From Actinomycetota bacterium (GTDB lineage Bacteria > Actinomycetota > Actinomycetes > Actinomycetales > Microbacteriaceae): a stretch of DNA of 10,397 nucleotides. Shown in pieces: positions 1 to 7,439 of the stretch. Below the pieces are notes generated by a model, which was not told where the DNA came from, made no database searches, and saw only the letters and a program-made list of their open reading frames with translations. The stretch is taken from assembly GCA_018895315.1 (NCBI GenBank), contig JAHIOK010000389.1:1-10397 (forward strand), read 5' to 3'. Both the position numbers and the translations under genes were made by a program. Within the stretch, counting starts at the first letter, position 1. Each line of letters opens with the position of its first letter.

Positions 1-1031
1 ACGCACACCGGAATGCTGTCGAGTCCGGTGAGGATGTCGAGCTTCGTGAGCACGAGGTCGGTGATGCCGTTGATGCGCGTCGCGTATCGGGTGATCGGGG
101 CGTCGTACCAACCGACGCGGCGGGGGCGCCCGGTCGTTGTGCCGAACTCGAAGCCGCGCGAGCGCAGCCAATCGCCCTGCTCGTCGAAGAGCTCTGTCGG
201 GAACGGGCCCGAGCCGACGCGGGTCGTGTAGGCCTTGACGATGCCGACGATACGATCGAGCCGATTCGGGCCGACGCCCGAGCCGGTGGCGGCCCCGCCC
301 GCGGTGGCCGAGGAGGAGGTGACGAACGGATACGTGCCGTGGTCGACATCCAGCATCGTCGCCTGACCGCCTTCAAAGACCACCACGTCACCGGCGTCGA
401 GCGCCTGATTCAGCAGCAGACCGGTGTCGGCGACCATCGGGCGCAGCCGATCGACGTAGGAGAGAAGGTCTTCGACGATCTCGTCGGCGAGGATGGCACG
501 GCGGTTGTAGACCTTGACCAGCAGATGGTTCTTCTGGTCGAGAGCACCCTCGACCTTCTGCCGCAGGATCTTCTCGTCGAACAGGTCTTGCACGCGGATG
601 CCGACGCGGTTGATCTTGTCGGCATAGGCCGGGCCGATTCCTCGGCCGGTGGTGCCGATCTGACGCTTGCCGAGGAAGCGCTCGGTGACCTTGTCGAGCG
701 TGCGGTGGTACTGCGTGATGATGTGCGCATTGGCACTCACCCGCAGCCGCGACGTGTCCAGACCGCGCGCGTTGAGGGCATCGAGTTCGTAGAAGAGCAC
801 TTCGAGGTCGATCACGACGCCGTTGCCGATGACGGGCGTGACGCCGGGGCTGAGGATGCCGGAGGGCAGCAGGTGCAGGGCGTACTTCTCGTCGCCGATG
901 ACGACGGTGTGGCCGGCGTTGTTGCCGCCGTTGAACTTCACAACCCAGTCGGTGCGCTCACCCAGAAGGTCGGTCGCCTTGCCCTTACCCTCGTCTCCCC
1001 ATTGCACTCCGACGATGACAATGCCTGGCAT
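1..1031 (-). CDS. purA: Adenylosuccinate synthase, 3' end cut by window edge
   Basis: PurA condenses IMP with aspartate using GTP to give adenylosuccinate, the first committed step from IMP to AMP, in the cytoplasm. The minus strand from 1031 reads [18 protein letters not shown]. This contains the GDEGKGK nucleotide loop with the catalytic Asp13, followed by NNAGHT with the catalytic His41. Further on are the [12 protein letters not shown] segment and a [13 protein letters not shown] segment. 343 codons are present before the window ends; the family is about 430 residues, so roughly 85 C-terminal residues lie outside. The ATG is preceded by GAGGAG with a suitable gap, and this start gives the canonical N-terminus. 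A GntR-type regulator gene ends 33 bp upstream on the same strand, so read-through is possible, but a -10-like hexamer just upstream suggests purA also has its own promoter. Identification is secure. Confidence 0.97.
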   Translation of the reverse strand, partial: MPGIVIVGVQWGDEGKGKATDLLGERTDWVVKFNGGNNAGHTVVIGDEKYALHLLPSGILSPGVTPVIGNGVVIDLEVLFYELDALNARGLDTSRLRVSANAHIITQYHRTLDKVTERFLGKRQIGTTGRGIGPAYADKINRVGIRVQDLFDEKILRQKVEGALDQKNHLLVKVYNRRAILADEIVEDLLSYVDRLRPMVADTGLLLNQALDAGDVVVFEGGQATMLDVDHGTYPFVTSSSATAGGAATGSGVGPNRLDRIVGIVKAYTTRVGSGPFPTELFDEQGDWLRSRGFEFGTTTGRPRRVGWYDAPITRYATRINGITDLVLTKLDILTGLDSIPVC

Positions 1032-1064
1032 GGGGGAGCTCCTCGGGTGGTCCGACGGTACACC

Positions 1065-1757
1065 TCATCCTATCCAAGTCCCCCGGGTGCCTCCGGGTCG
1101 CACCACCGGGCGCTTGCCCACGGGGATCCCGTGCTGACAGCGAACCCAGCGCTCGGCCTCGTCCGCATCACCACGTTCGATCGCGTCGCGCAGCCCCTGA
1201 TAGCACTCGCGTCGGGCCTCCGCCTGCCACAGGACGGGTTGCATCATGCGCAGATTCCGCTCCATGGTGAGACCCGTCTCGCGCATGATCGTCATGAAGA
1301 CGTCGTTGCCGGTGACATCCGTCATGAAAGCGAAGAGAGCGCGCGCGCTCGCGTACAGATCATCGACATGATCACGACCGGATGCTTCGATCATCGCGTC
1401 GGCCAGTCGCAGCGCCTCGCGCCGCTGGTCGTCGGTCATCAAGCCCACGGCGATGTGCGTGGCAACCCCCGCCTGGTATCCGGTATAGATCAGCGTCTCG
1501 GCGATCTGCGCGGGCGACGGCGTGGTGACACGGGTGAACCGACTCGCCACCACTTCGACCAGACCGATGCGCGAAAGGCGCTGGATCGCCTCGCGCACGG
1601 GAGTGCGAGAGACGCCGAGAGTCTCCGCGAGCTCGTTGTCACGCAAGAGCTGACCGGGCGGAAGCCGTCCGTCGAGGATCGCCGCTCCGAGCTCGTCGAA
1701 CACACGGTCAGCCAGACCGACCGCATGAGAGTCGATCTGCACGAATCGCGTCTTCAC
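1065..1757 (-). CDS. GntR-family (FadR/FCD-type) transcriptional regulator
   Basis: This is a 230-residue DNA-binding regulator. Residues about 15-78 form the GntR winged helix, including ILDGRLPPGQLL and the recognition helix ETLGVSRTPVREAIQRL (45-61). The rest is an all-helical domain of FCD size that would bind an effector. The usual FCD metal ligands look replaced. Where the family has D-x-x-x-H, this protein has ASARALFAFM (136-145). The next expected His aligns with Tyr186, and only a late His (209) remains. It may therefore sense a ligand without metal, or have a divergent effector. The GTG start is chosen because GGAGG lies just upstream and the wing-helix domain follows at once. The reading frame stays open far upstream but that extension is antisense to the neighbouring gene. 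It lies directly upstream of purA and divergent from a membrane protein gene. Its target and ligand are unknown. Confidence 0.88.
   Translation of the reverse strand: MKTRFVQIDSHAVGLADRVFDELGAAILDGRLPPGQLLRDNELAETLGVSRTPVREAIQRLSRIGLVEVVASRFTRVTTPSPAQIAETLIYTGYQAGVATHIAVGLMTDDQRREALRLADAMIEASGRDHVDDLYASARALFAFMTDVTGNDVFMTIMRETGLTMERNLRMMQPVLWQAEARRECYQGLRDAIERGDADEAERWVRCQHGIPVGKRPVVRPGGTRGTWIG
1067..1072 (-). promoter_or_regulatory. Candidate -10 element for purA
   Basis: The minus strand reads TAGGAT here, matching TANNNT, and overlaps the stop codon of the upstream regulator gene. A start about 7 bases downstream would give a leader of roughly 30 nt carrying the GAGGAG ribosome binding site of purA. 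No convincing -35 is visible, so this is a suggestion only. Confidence 0.35.
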
Positions 1758-1838
1758 GGCCGCCTCCAGGTCTCCCGCGAAAGTCCAGCGTGTTCGGGCG
1801 CCTCCGGGCAGCGCACCGAATCGCACGACTACCGACCG

Positions 1839-1844
1839 ATAATA
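1839..1844 (-). promoter_or_regulatory. Candidate -10 element for the GntR regulator
   Basis: The minus strand reads TATTAT, a strong TANNNT match in otherwise GC-rich DNA, pointing toward the regulator gene. It would give a leader of about 75 nt before the GTG start. No clear -35 is visible. Confidence 0.4.
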
Positions 1845-1867
1845 CGCGCCGGAACCACACTGCCTTG

Positions 1868-1883
1868 CGGTCGTCGATGACCG
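1868..1883. promoter_or_regulatory. Short inverted repeat in divergent intergenic region (possible operator)
   Basis: CGGTC and GACCG form a 5-6-5 inverted repeat directly before the candidate -10 of the membrane protein gene and upstream of the regulator's own -10. Its position fits an operator for the divergent GntR protein, but five-base arms arise easily by chance in GC-rich DNA. Confidence 0.2.
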
Positions 1884-1884
1884 G

Positions 1885-1890
1885 TACTCT
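1885..1890 (+). promoter_or_regulatory. Candidate -10 element for the Pr6Pr gene
   Basis: TACTCT matches TANNNT. It would start transcription near 1897, giving a leader of about 20 nt that contains the AAGGAAGG ribosome binding site. No good -35 is present at normal spacing. Confidence 0.35.
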
Positions 1891-1916
1891 GGCGCACACG
1901 AAGGAAGGGCCGCACC

Positions 1917-2618
1917 ATGGGATACCCCGTCGCACGACTGCTCGCGGCTGCGCTGGTGTGCACCGCCGTCATCGCCCAGCTGGTGCGCACCATCAGCAAG
2001 GGGCTGGCGAGCACAACGCAATACGGCGGACATATCCCGACCCTCGTGACGAACTTCGTGAGCTTCTTCACGATCCAGTCGAATCTCGCGGCCGCGGTGG
2101 TGCTCGCGATCGGCGCGATCTGGGCAATTCGCACCAGACGCGGGGCTTCCGTCGAACCGCGCTGGCTCGCCACGCTGCTGGCGTGCGTCAGCACCTACAT
2201 GATCGTCACCGGAATCGTCTACAACCTGCTGCTCCGCGGCATCTCCCTCGACCAAGGCACGACAGTGTGGTGGTCGAACGAAGTGCTGCACGTCGTGATC
2301 CCGCTGTTCCTTCTGGTGGATCTGCTGTTCGCCCCGAGACGCCGCGCGCTGCCCTGGTCGACGGTCGGTGTCATCGCGATCTATCCGATCGTGTGGGTGA
2401 TCTACACGCTGCTGCGCGCACCGCTGATGATCGCGCCGGCGACCGGGAACCCCTATTGGTACCCCTATCCCTTCCTCGACCCGCATCAGCCGGGCGGCTA
2501 CCTCGCGGTGGCGGCATACGTGGTCGGCATTGCGATCGCGATCATCGGCGTCGGCGCTTTCGTCGTCTGGGTCGGACGCTACCGCGCGCTGCGGCGCGAG
2601 CGCCTCGTCGCCCAATGA
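1917..2618 (+). CDS. Pr6Pr family membrane protein
   Basis: A 233-residue integral membrane protein of the Pr6Pr type, related at fold level to the AIG1/ADTRP (FAR-17a) family. About six hydrophobic segments can be seen (approximately 5-23, 48-70, 83-106, 122-139, 146-168 and 195-220), with a basic C-terminal tail. Two signature stretches stand out: FFTIQSN (50-56) and WWSNEVLHVVIP (118-129). In the human AIG1 and ADTRP lipid hydrolases a membrane Thr and a His are required for activity. Thr52 and His125 sit in the comparable stretches, so a membrane threonine-hydrolase role is conceivable, but this is inference. A NPYWYPYPFLDP loop precedes the last helix, also typical of the group. The ATG is supported by AAGGAAGG about 9 bases upstream. 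It is transcribed divergently from the GntR regulator. Function in bacteria is not established. Confidence 0.82.
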   Translation: MGYPVARLLAAALVCTAVIAQLVRTISKGLASTTQYGGHIPTLVTNFVSFFTIQSNLAAAVVLAIGAIWAIRTRRGASVEPRWLATLLACVSTYMIVTGIVYNLLLRGISLDQGTTVWWSNEVLHVVIPLFLLVDLLFAPRRRALPWSTVGVIAIYPIVWVIYTLLRAPLMIAPATGNPYWYPYPFLDPHQPGGYLAVAAYVVGIAIAIIGVGAFVVWVGRYRALRRERLVAQ

Positions 2619-2650
2619 CGACGCATGTTCCGCTCGCCCACCCGTCCCCT

Positions 2651-2656
2651 TAGCCT
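2651..2656 (+). promoter_or_regulatory. -10 element of a leaderless promoter (XRE-cupin gene)
   Basis: TAGCCT is followed by exactly six bases and then the GTG start, with no Shine-Dalgarno sequence. This is the arrangement expected when transcription begins at the first base of the start codon. A -35 is not clear; TTCCGC lies 17 bp upstream but is a poor match. Confidence 0.5.
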
Positions 2657-2662
2657 GAGTCC

Positions 2663-3271
2663 GTGAGCGAAGACACTGTCGGCCGAGCCTCGAACGAGAG
2701 CGACCGCGTCGAAACGACCATCGCCGCGGCGATCGGGCGGGCCGTGGCATCCGCCCGCGCGGAACGAAAGCTGTCGATGCGTGCGCTCGCGAGCGACGCC
2801 GGAATCAGTCAGCCCTTCCTCAGCCAGATCGAGAACGGCCGAACTCTGCCCTCGATGCTCACGCTCTACCGACTCGCCGGGGCTCTGGGACTTCCCGCCG
2901 CCGAACTCATGCCTGCTGAGGCCAGCGCCGCAGACATCCATGTCGTGCGCCGCGATGAGGCCCGGCGTGTGCCGGTGACCGAGGCCGCGAACGCCGGCAT
3001 CGGACGCCTGCTCACCTCCACCGGCCGTCGGGTGGTCGCAACCGAGTACATCGTCGGACCGGACGACGATATGGGTGACTGGTTCCAGTCCGACGGGGAA
3101 CTGCTCGTGTATGTCGCCGCTGGGCGGATCGTCGTGACCATCGAGGGTCAGGGCGAATGGGAATTGGCTGGGGGAGATGCGATGACCTACCCCGGAGGCC
3201 TCCGCAATGTCTGGCGGGTGATCGGGCCGGCGGCGGCCACCATCCTCCTCGTGCACTCGCCCGACGCGTAA
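2663..3271 (+). CDS. XRE-family regulator with C-terminal cupin domain
   Basis: A 202-residue transcription factor. Residues 26-82 are a lambda-repressor-type helix-turn-helix with the family pattern LASDAGISQPFLSQIENGRT followed by PSMLTLYRLAGALG. Residues about 125-199 form a small cupin barrel, expected to bind an effector. The barrel keeps Glu146 and the GGDAMTYPGG turn, but the usual metal-binding histidines are absent: the HxH region reads DWFQSDGE and the late PH reads PGGLRN. A metal-free ligand pocket is therefore likely. The GTG start is chosen because a -10 hexamer lies six bases upstream (leaderless) and because it leaves 44 bp after the preceding gene. The next gene is a 2-oxoglutarate oxygenase whose promoter carries a palindrome, so this protein probably controls it. 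The ligand is unknown. Confidence 0.9.
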   Translation: MSEDTVGRASNESDRVETTIAAAIGRAVASARAERKLSMRALASDAGISQPFLSQIENGRTLPSMLTLYRLAGALGLPAAELMPAEASAADIHVVRRDEARRVPVTEAANAGIGRLLTSTGRRVVATEYIVGPDDDMGDWFQSDGELLVYVAAGRIVVTIEGQGEWELAGGDAMTYPGGLRNVWRVIGPAAATILLVHSPDA

Positions 3272-3278
3272 CAAGATA

Positions 3279-3312
3279 TTTACATAAGCAATCATTGATT
3301 GCTCTGTATTAT
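3279..3312 (+). promoter_or_regulatory. Leaderless promoter of the oxygenase gene with unusually long spacer
   Basis: TATTAT (3307-3312) is followed by six bases and the ATG, with no Shine-Dalgarno sequence. TTTACA (3279-3284) is the best -35 match but lies 22 bp from the -10, longer than the usual 16-19. The stretch 3271-3318 is strikingly AT-rich for this window. The -10 is well supported; the -35 is uncertain. Confidence 0.6.
3287..3303. promoter_or_regulatory. 17-bp palindromic operator in the oxygenase promoter
   Basis: AGCAATCA and TGATTGCT are perfect inverted 8-bp arms around one central T. The palindrome sits between the candidate -35 (2 bp away) and the -10 (3 bp away), so a bound protein would directly affect polymerase. 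The XRE-cupin regulator encoded immediately upstream is the most likely ligand. The regulator assignment is inference; the symmetry is seen directly. Confidence 0.6.
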
Positions 3313-3318
3313 CAAAGT

Positions 3319-4359
3319 ATGAACGAACCCTTCGCTGTCCCCACCGTTGACCTCTCCGCCTACGTGACCGATGCGAGCGCTGAAAGCAGAGCCGCCGCAG
3401 CGGCGGCGCTGGGCGCCGCCTGCCGCACGGTCGGCTTCATCCAGATCATCGGCCACGGCATCCCGACGGCGGTGACCGACGGCCTCGCCGAAGCCATGGA
3501 CGACTTCTTCGCGCAGGATCTGGCCGCGAAGAAGCGCTGGGTACGCCCGTCGTCCGAGAACCGCGGCTATTCGCCCCCGAAGAGCGAATCGCTCAGCTAC
3601 TCGCTCGGAGTAGACCCCGTCACCCGCATGAACGATTTCTTCGAGGCGTTCAACATCGGCAGCTCCGCGGCAGACTTCCCCGGCTTCACCGACGAGACCG
3701 GAGATTACGCAGCCAACACGTGGCCCGACACCGCCGGGTTCGAAGAGCGCCTGTCGACGTATTTTGCCGAGGCCCGGCGCGTCGCCTTCACGCTGCAGGA
3801 CGCATTCGCCGACGCGTTGGGCATCTCCGCGGACGTCTTCCGCGCGGTATCGGACCACCCGATCAACGTTTTGCGCATGAACAACTACGCGCTGCCGCCC
3901 GGCAGCATCGAGCTGGGCGCCGACCTCACCGGGATGGGCGAGCACACCGACTTCGGAATGGTCACGGTGCTGTGGGCCGATCGTGTCGAGGGTCTGCAGG
4001 TACTAGGCCGCGATGGCCAGTGGCACGACGTGATGCCCGCCGAGGGCGCGTTGCTCGTCAACCTGGGTGATATCGCGGCACGCGTGACGAACGACGAGTG
4101 GATGTCGACGCTCCACCGTGTCAAACCGCCGATCGTCGACGGCACGATCAAGCGACGCCGGTCGGCTGCCTTCTTCCACGACTGGAACGCCGATGCCATC
4201 ATCCACACGCTGCCGTCGATCCTCGACCGCGCCGAGGCGCTCTACGAACCGATCACGGTCGCCGAACACGTGAAAGCGAAGCTGCGCGGATCGCGGGCGG
4301 GCGTGAAGAACACTACCGCCGTGCGCGAGCAGGAGCGCGTGAAGTCGGCCTCGCTGTGA
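3319..4359 (+). CDS. 2-oxoglutarate/Fe(II)-dependent oxygenase, isopenicillin-N-synthase-like
   Basis: A 346-residue cytoplasmic non-heme iron oxygenase. The N-terminal DIOX_N-type region (about 6-125) begins VPTVDLSAY and contains GFIQIIGHGIP (39-49). The catalytic jelly roll (about 182-290) carries the full iron triad: His209 and Asp211 in GEHTDFGMVTVL, and His266 in STLHRVKPP. Arg281 with Ser282 in RRRSAAFFHDW forms the RxS pair that holds the 2-oxoglutarate carboxylate. All key residues are present, so it should be active. Presence of RxS supports 2-oxoglutarate use rather than a peptide-only synthase. The substrate cannot be read from sequence; relatives act on small molecules such as peptides, nucleobases and plant-hormone-like compounds. 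The frame is open further upstream, but that would overlap the XRE gene. This ATG has a -10 six bases before it. Probably controlled by the adjacent XRE-cupin regulator. Confidence 0.92.
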   Translation: MNEPFAVPTVDLSAYVTDASAESRAAAAAALGAACRTVGFIQIIGHGIPTAVTDGLAEAMDDFFAQDLAAKKRWVRPSSENRGYSPPKSESLSYSLGVDPVTRMNDFFEAFNIGSSAADFPGFTDETGDYAANTWPDTAGFEERLSTYFAEARRVAFTLQDAFADALGISADVFRAVSDHPINVLRMNNYALPPGSIELGADLTGMGEHTDFGMVTVLWADRVEGLQVLGRDGQWHDVMPAEGALLVNLGDIAARVTNDEWMSTLHRVKPPIVDGTIKRRRSAAFFHDWNADAIIHTLPSILDRAEALYEPITVAEHVKAKLRGSRAGVKNTTAVREQERVKSASL

Positions 4360-4432
4360 CCGGCCCCACCGCCGCGTCGTCACCGGCGATCCCCAAGGCG
4401 GCTGCGCACACGAGTCGTCGGCGGTCGCTCAG

Positions 4433-5887
<1,455 letters not shown>

Positions 5888-5898
5888 TCACATCCCGA

Positions 5899-5924
5899 TA
5901 ACTTGCACACTAATGTGCAAGTTA
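5899..5924. promoter_or_regulatory. Perfect 26-bp palindromic operator of the TetR operon
   Basis: TAACTTGCACA and TGTGCAAGTTA are perfect inverted 11-bp arms around CTAA. The site covers the candidate -35 and most of the spacer of the promoter for the TetR gene that starts 13 bp downstream. Such a site immediately before a TetR gene is the standard arrangement for autorepression; occupancy would block polymerase. Confidence 0.85.
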
Positions 5925-5931
5925 GTACGCT
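5903..5931 (+). promoter_or_regulatory. Leaderless promoter of the TetR operon
   Basis: TTGCAC (-35, 5903-5908), a 17-bp spacer and TACGCT (-10, 5926-5931) are followed by six bases and the ATG, with no Shine-Dalgarno sequence. Both boxes have normal spacing, making this the most complete promoter in the window. The palindromic operator overlaps the -35 and spacer. Confidence 0.65.
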
Positions 5932-5937
5932 CGTGGC

Positions 5938-6561
5938 ATGAGCACCCCTCCGCCCACGCGCCGGCCGCGACGTGACGCCGTCGAAAATCGCGCTGGCATC
6001 CTGACCGCGGCAGCCGTCGAGATCGCCCGCGATCCCCACGCATCGATCGACACGATCGCCCGCAGCGCCGGGATGACGCGCCGCGCACTCTACGGACACT
6101 TCGACGACCGCGACGCCCTCGTACGCGCGGTCATCGCCGCCGGCGCACAGCGCTTCAACGCGATCGCTCTCGGGATCGACGACGTCGAACCCGTGGTCGC
6201 ACTCGCTCGCCTGGCCGCCGCACTCTGGAGCGAAGCCGCCGCCGTGCAGGTCGCCGCAGCCATTGCGCTCGACGACAGGCACGTCGACGAGACCGGTGCG
6301 GCACTGGCACCGCTGCGTCGTCGGGTGGTCGACATCGTGCGCAGCGGCCAGGAGGACGGCACCCTGCGCACCGACATCGCCGCCCCCACCGTCGCACGCC
6401 TCATCGAAGAGACTGCGCGCGGCATCGTGACCAAGATGGATGCCTCCTCCCCCCAGGCTCGCCCGCTGGCCGTGCGCGCTGTTCTGAGCATGGCGGGACT
6501 TTCGTGGCGCGAGACCGCCGCCGTGCTGACGGCGCACCCAGATCTGACCGAGGAGCTGTGA
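5938..6561 (+). CDS. TetR/AcrR-family transcriptional regulator
   Basis: A 207-residue repressor-type protein. Residues about 16-65 are the TetR DNA-binding domain. They contain the helix-turn-helix SIDTIARSAGMTRRALYGHFDDRDALV (36-62), in which ALYGHF is the typical recognition-helix ending. A basic RRPRR segment precedes it. The remainder is an Ala-rich helical domain that would bind an inducer and form the dimer; its ligand is not predictable. The ATG is fixed by the -10 six bases upstream (leaderless). Its stop overlaps the start of the next gene by one base (TGATG), so the two are co-translated. A perfect 26-bp palindrome over its own promoter indicates autoregulation of the whole operon, including the YhgE/Pip gene. 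Confidence 0.93.
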   Translation: MSTPPPTRRPRRDAVENRAGILTAAAVEIARDPHASIDTIARSAGMTRRALYGHFDDRDALVRAVIAAGAQRFNAIALGIDDVEPVVALARLAAALWSEAAAVQVAAAIALDDRHVDETGAALAPLRRRVVDIVRSGQEDGTLRTDIAAPTVARLIEETARGIVTKMDASSPQARPLAVRAVLSMAGLSWRETAAVLTAHPDLTEEL

Positions 6562-7439
6562 TGCGCATCGATCTGCATGAGGTGTCCAAGGGCAAGCGTG
6601 GGCAGGCGCTGCCCCCCACCAGCCTGTCCTTCGCCACCGGAACCGCGCTGCTCGCTCTCGCCGAGACCGAGCAGCGCCCCACGGTGCTGGGCCTGATCGC
6701 ATCGGGGCGGATGCGACCGGATGCCGGATCCGTCGGCTTCGACCCTGGCAGCGGCGTCGCGAATCTGCGCCGACGCGTCGCGCTGGTCGACGCCCCCGAC
6801 GTGTGCGACCCGGCACCCAATGTGCCGGTAGCGGGCGTCGCCGCCGAAGAACTCATGTTCGCCGGCAAGCCGTCGACCCCCCTCGCCGTACGCCGCTGGT
6901 TGGAAGAACACGAGATGCGCTCGCTCGCGTCCGTGCCGATCGCCGATGTCTCGCCGCGCGAACGGGTGCGGTTGCTGCTCGAGCTCACCGCGCTCCGTGA
7001 CGGGGTCGACGGCATCGTGCTGGTGGCACCCGACCGCCACGGCGGCGACCCGGAGGAGTGGTGGGAGCTCGCAGAGGATTTTGCGGCACGCGGATTCGCG
7101 GTGCTCGTGATCGCCGGCGAAGCGTCGGCCATGGTGCTCGACGGTCGGGCGGCCCGCGCCGAGACATCCGCCGCCGCCGCCGAGATGAGGATCATCGGCC
7201 CGGATGAGGATGATTTCGAGGACGAGGTCCTCGGATCGAGCGATTCTCCTCCGGCCGAGGCCGCGCTGGGCGAGGAGCCGGTGTCCGACCAGAAGCTGGC
7301 GGACGAGGCATCCGAAATTCGGACTTACCCACCGATTTCGGATGATCCCGCGGAAATCCTCCGAGATTCGGGCGATTCTCCGAAGATCGCCGACGCCGAC
7401 GTCGCACCCGCCACCGATCCCGAGGAGGAGGCACGATGA
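6561..7439 (+). CDS. Degenerate ABC-ATPase-like protein with acidic tail
   Basis: A 292-residue protein, read from the ATG overlapping the TetR stop, with GAGGAG five bases upstream. Residues 1-195 follow the layout of an ABC nucleotide-binding domain: an opening IDLHEVSKG strand, then LGLIASGRMRPDAGSV (43-58), which matches the segment after Walker A (usually LIAGLLRPDSGSV). Every catalytic motif is altered. The Walker A place reads AETEQRPTV (34-42) and lacks the lysine. The Q-loop Gln is missing near 77. The signature reads VSPRERV (130-136). Walker B reads GIVLVAPD (151-158), without the Asp-Glu pair. The H-loop His is replaced in VLVIAGE. Residues from about 213 are a disordered Asp/Glu/Ser/Pro tail whose DNA has more A/T-ending codons than the rest. 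It probably pairs with the downstream YhgE/Pip membrane protein, but ATP hydrolysis seems unlikely. The homology call rests on motif spacing only. Confidence 0.7.
   Translation: MRIDLHEVSKGKRGQALPPTSLSFATGTALLALAETEQRPTVLGLIASGRMRPDAGSVGFDPGSGVANLRRRVALVDAPDVCDPAPNVPVAGVAAEELMFAGKPSTPLAVRRWLEEHEMRSLASVPIADVSPRERVRLLLELTALRDGVDGIVLVAPDRHGGDPEEWWELAEDFAARGFAVLVIAGEASAMVLDGRAARAETSAAAAEMRIIGPDEDDFEDEVLGSSDSPPAEAALGEEPVSDQKLADEASEIRTYPPISDDPAEILRDSGDSPKIADADVAPATDPEEEAR
7311..7323. repeat. Small perfect inverted repeat in the acidic-tail coding region
   Basis: TCCGAA, A, TTCGGA forms a 6-1-6 palindrome within the coding sequence of the disordered tail. The surrounding 7240-7390 also repeats GATTC/ATTCGG-like words. 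It may simply reflect relaxed codon choice. Confidence 0.3.

Noticed and set aside
339..1880. Long plus-strand open frame of 513 codons
   Set aside because: It is antisense to purA and the GntR gene, both of which have clear family motifs; the translation has low-complexity Asp/His/Arg-rich composition and no domain.
1758..2750. Upstream extension of the GntR reading frame on the minus strand
   Set aside because: It runs antisense through the Pr6Pr gene and into the XRE gene; the Arg/Asp/His-rich translation has no domain, and GTG at 1757 has a good ribosome site.
3157..3318. Upstream in-frame start for the oxygenase
   Set aside because: It would overlap the end of the XRE-cupin gene and add a non-family N-terminus; the ATG at 3319 fits the promoter and the family start.
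6504..6560. Earlier in-frame start for the ATPase-like gene
   Set aside because: It lies inside the TetR gene and adds an Arg-rich stretch; the ATG at 6561 has GAGGAG and starts the expected first strand.
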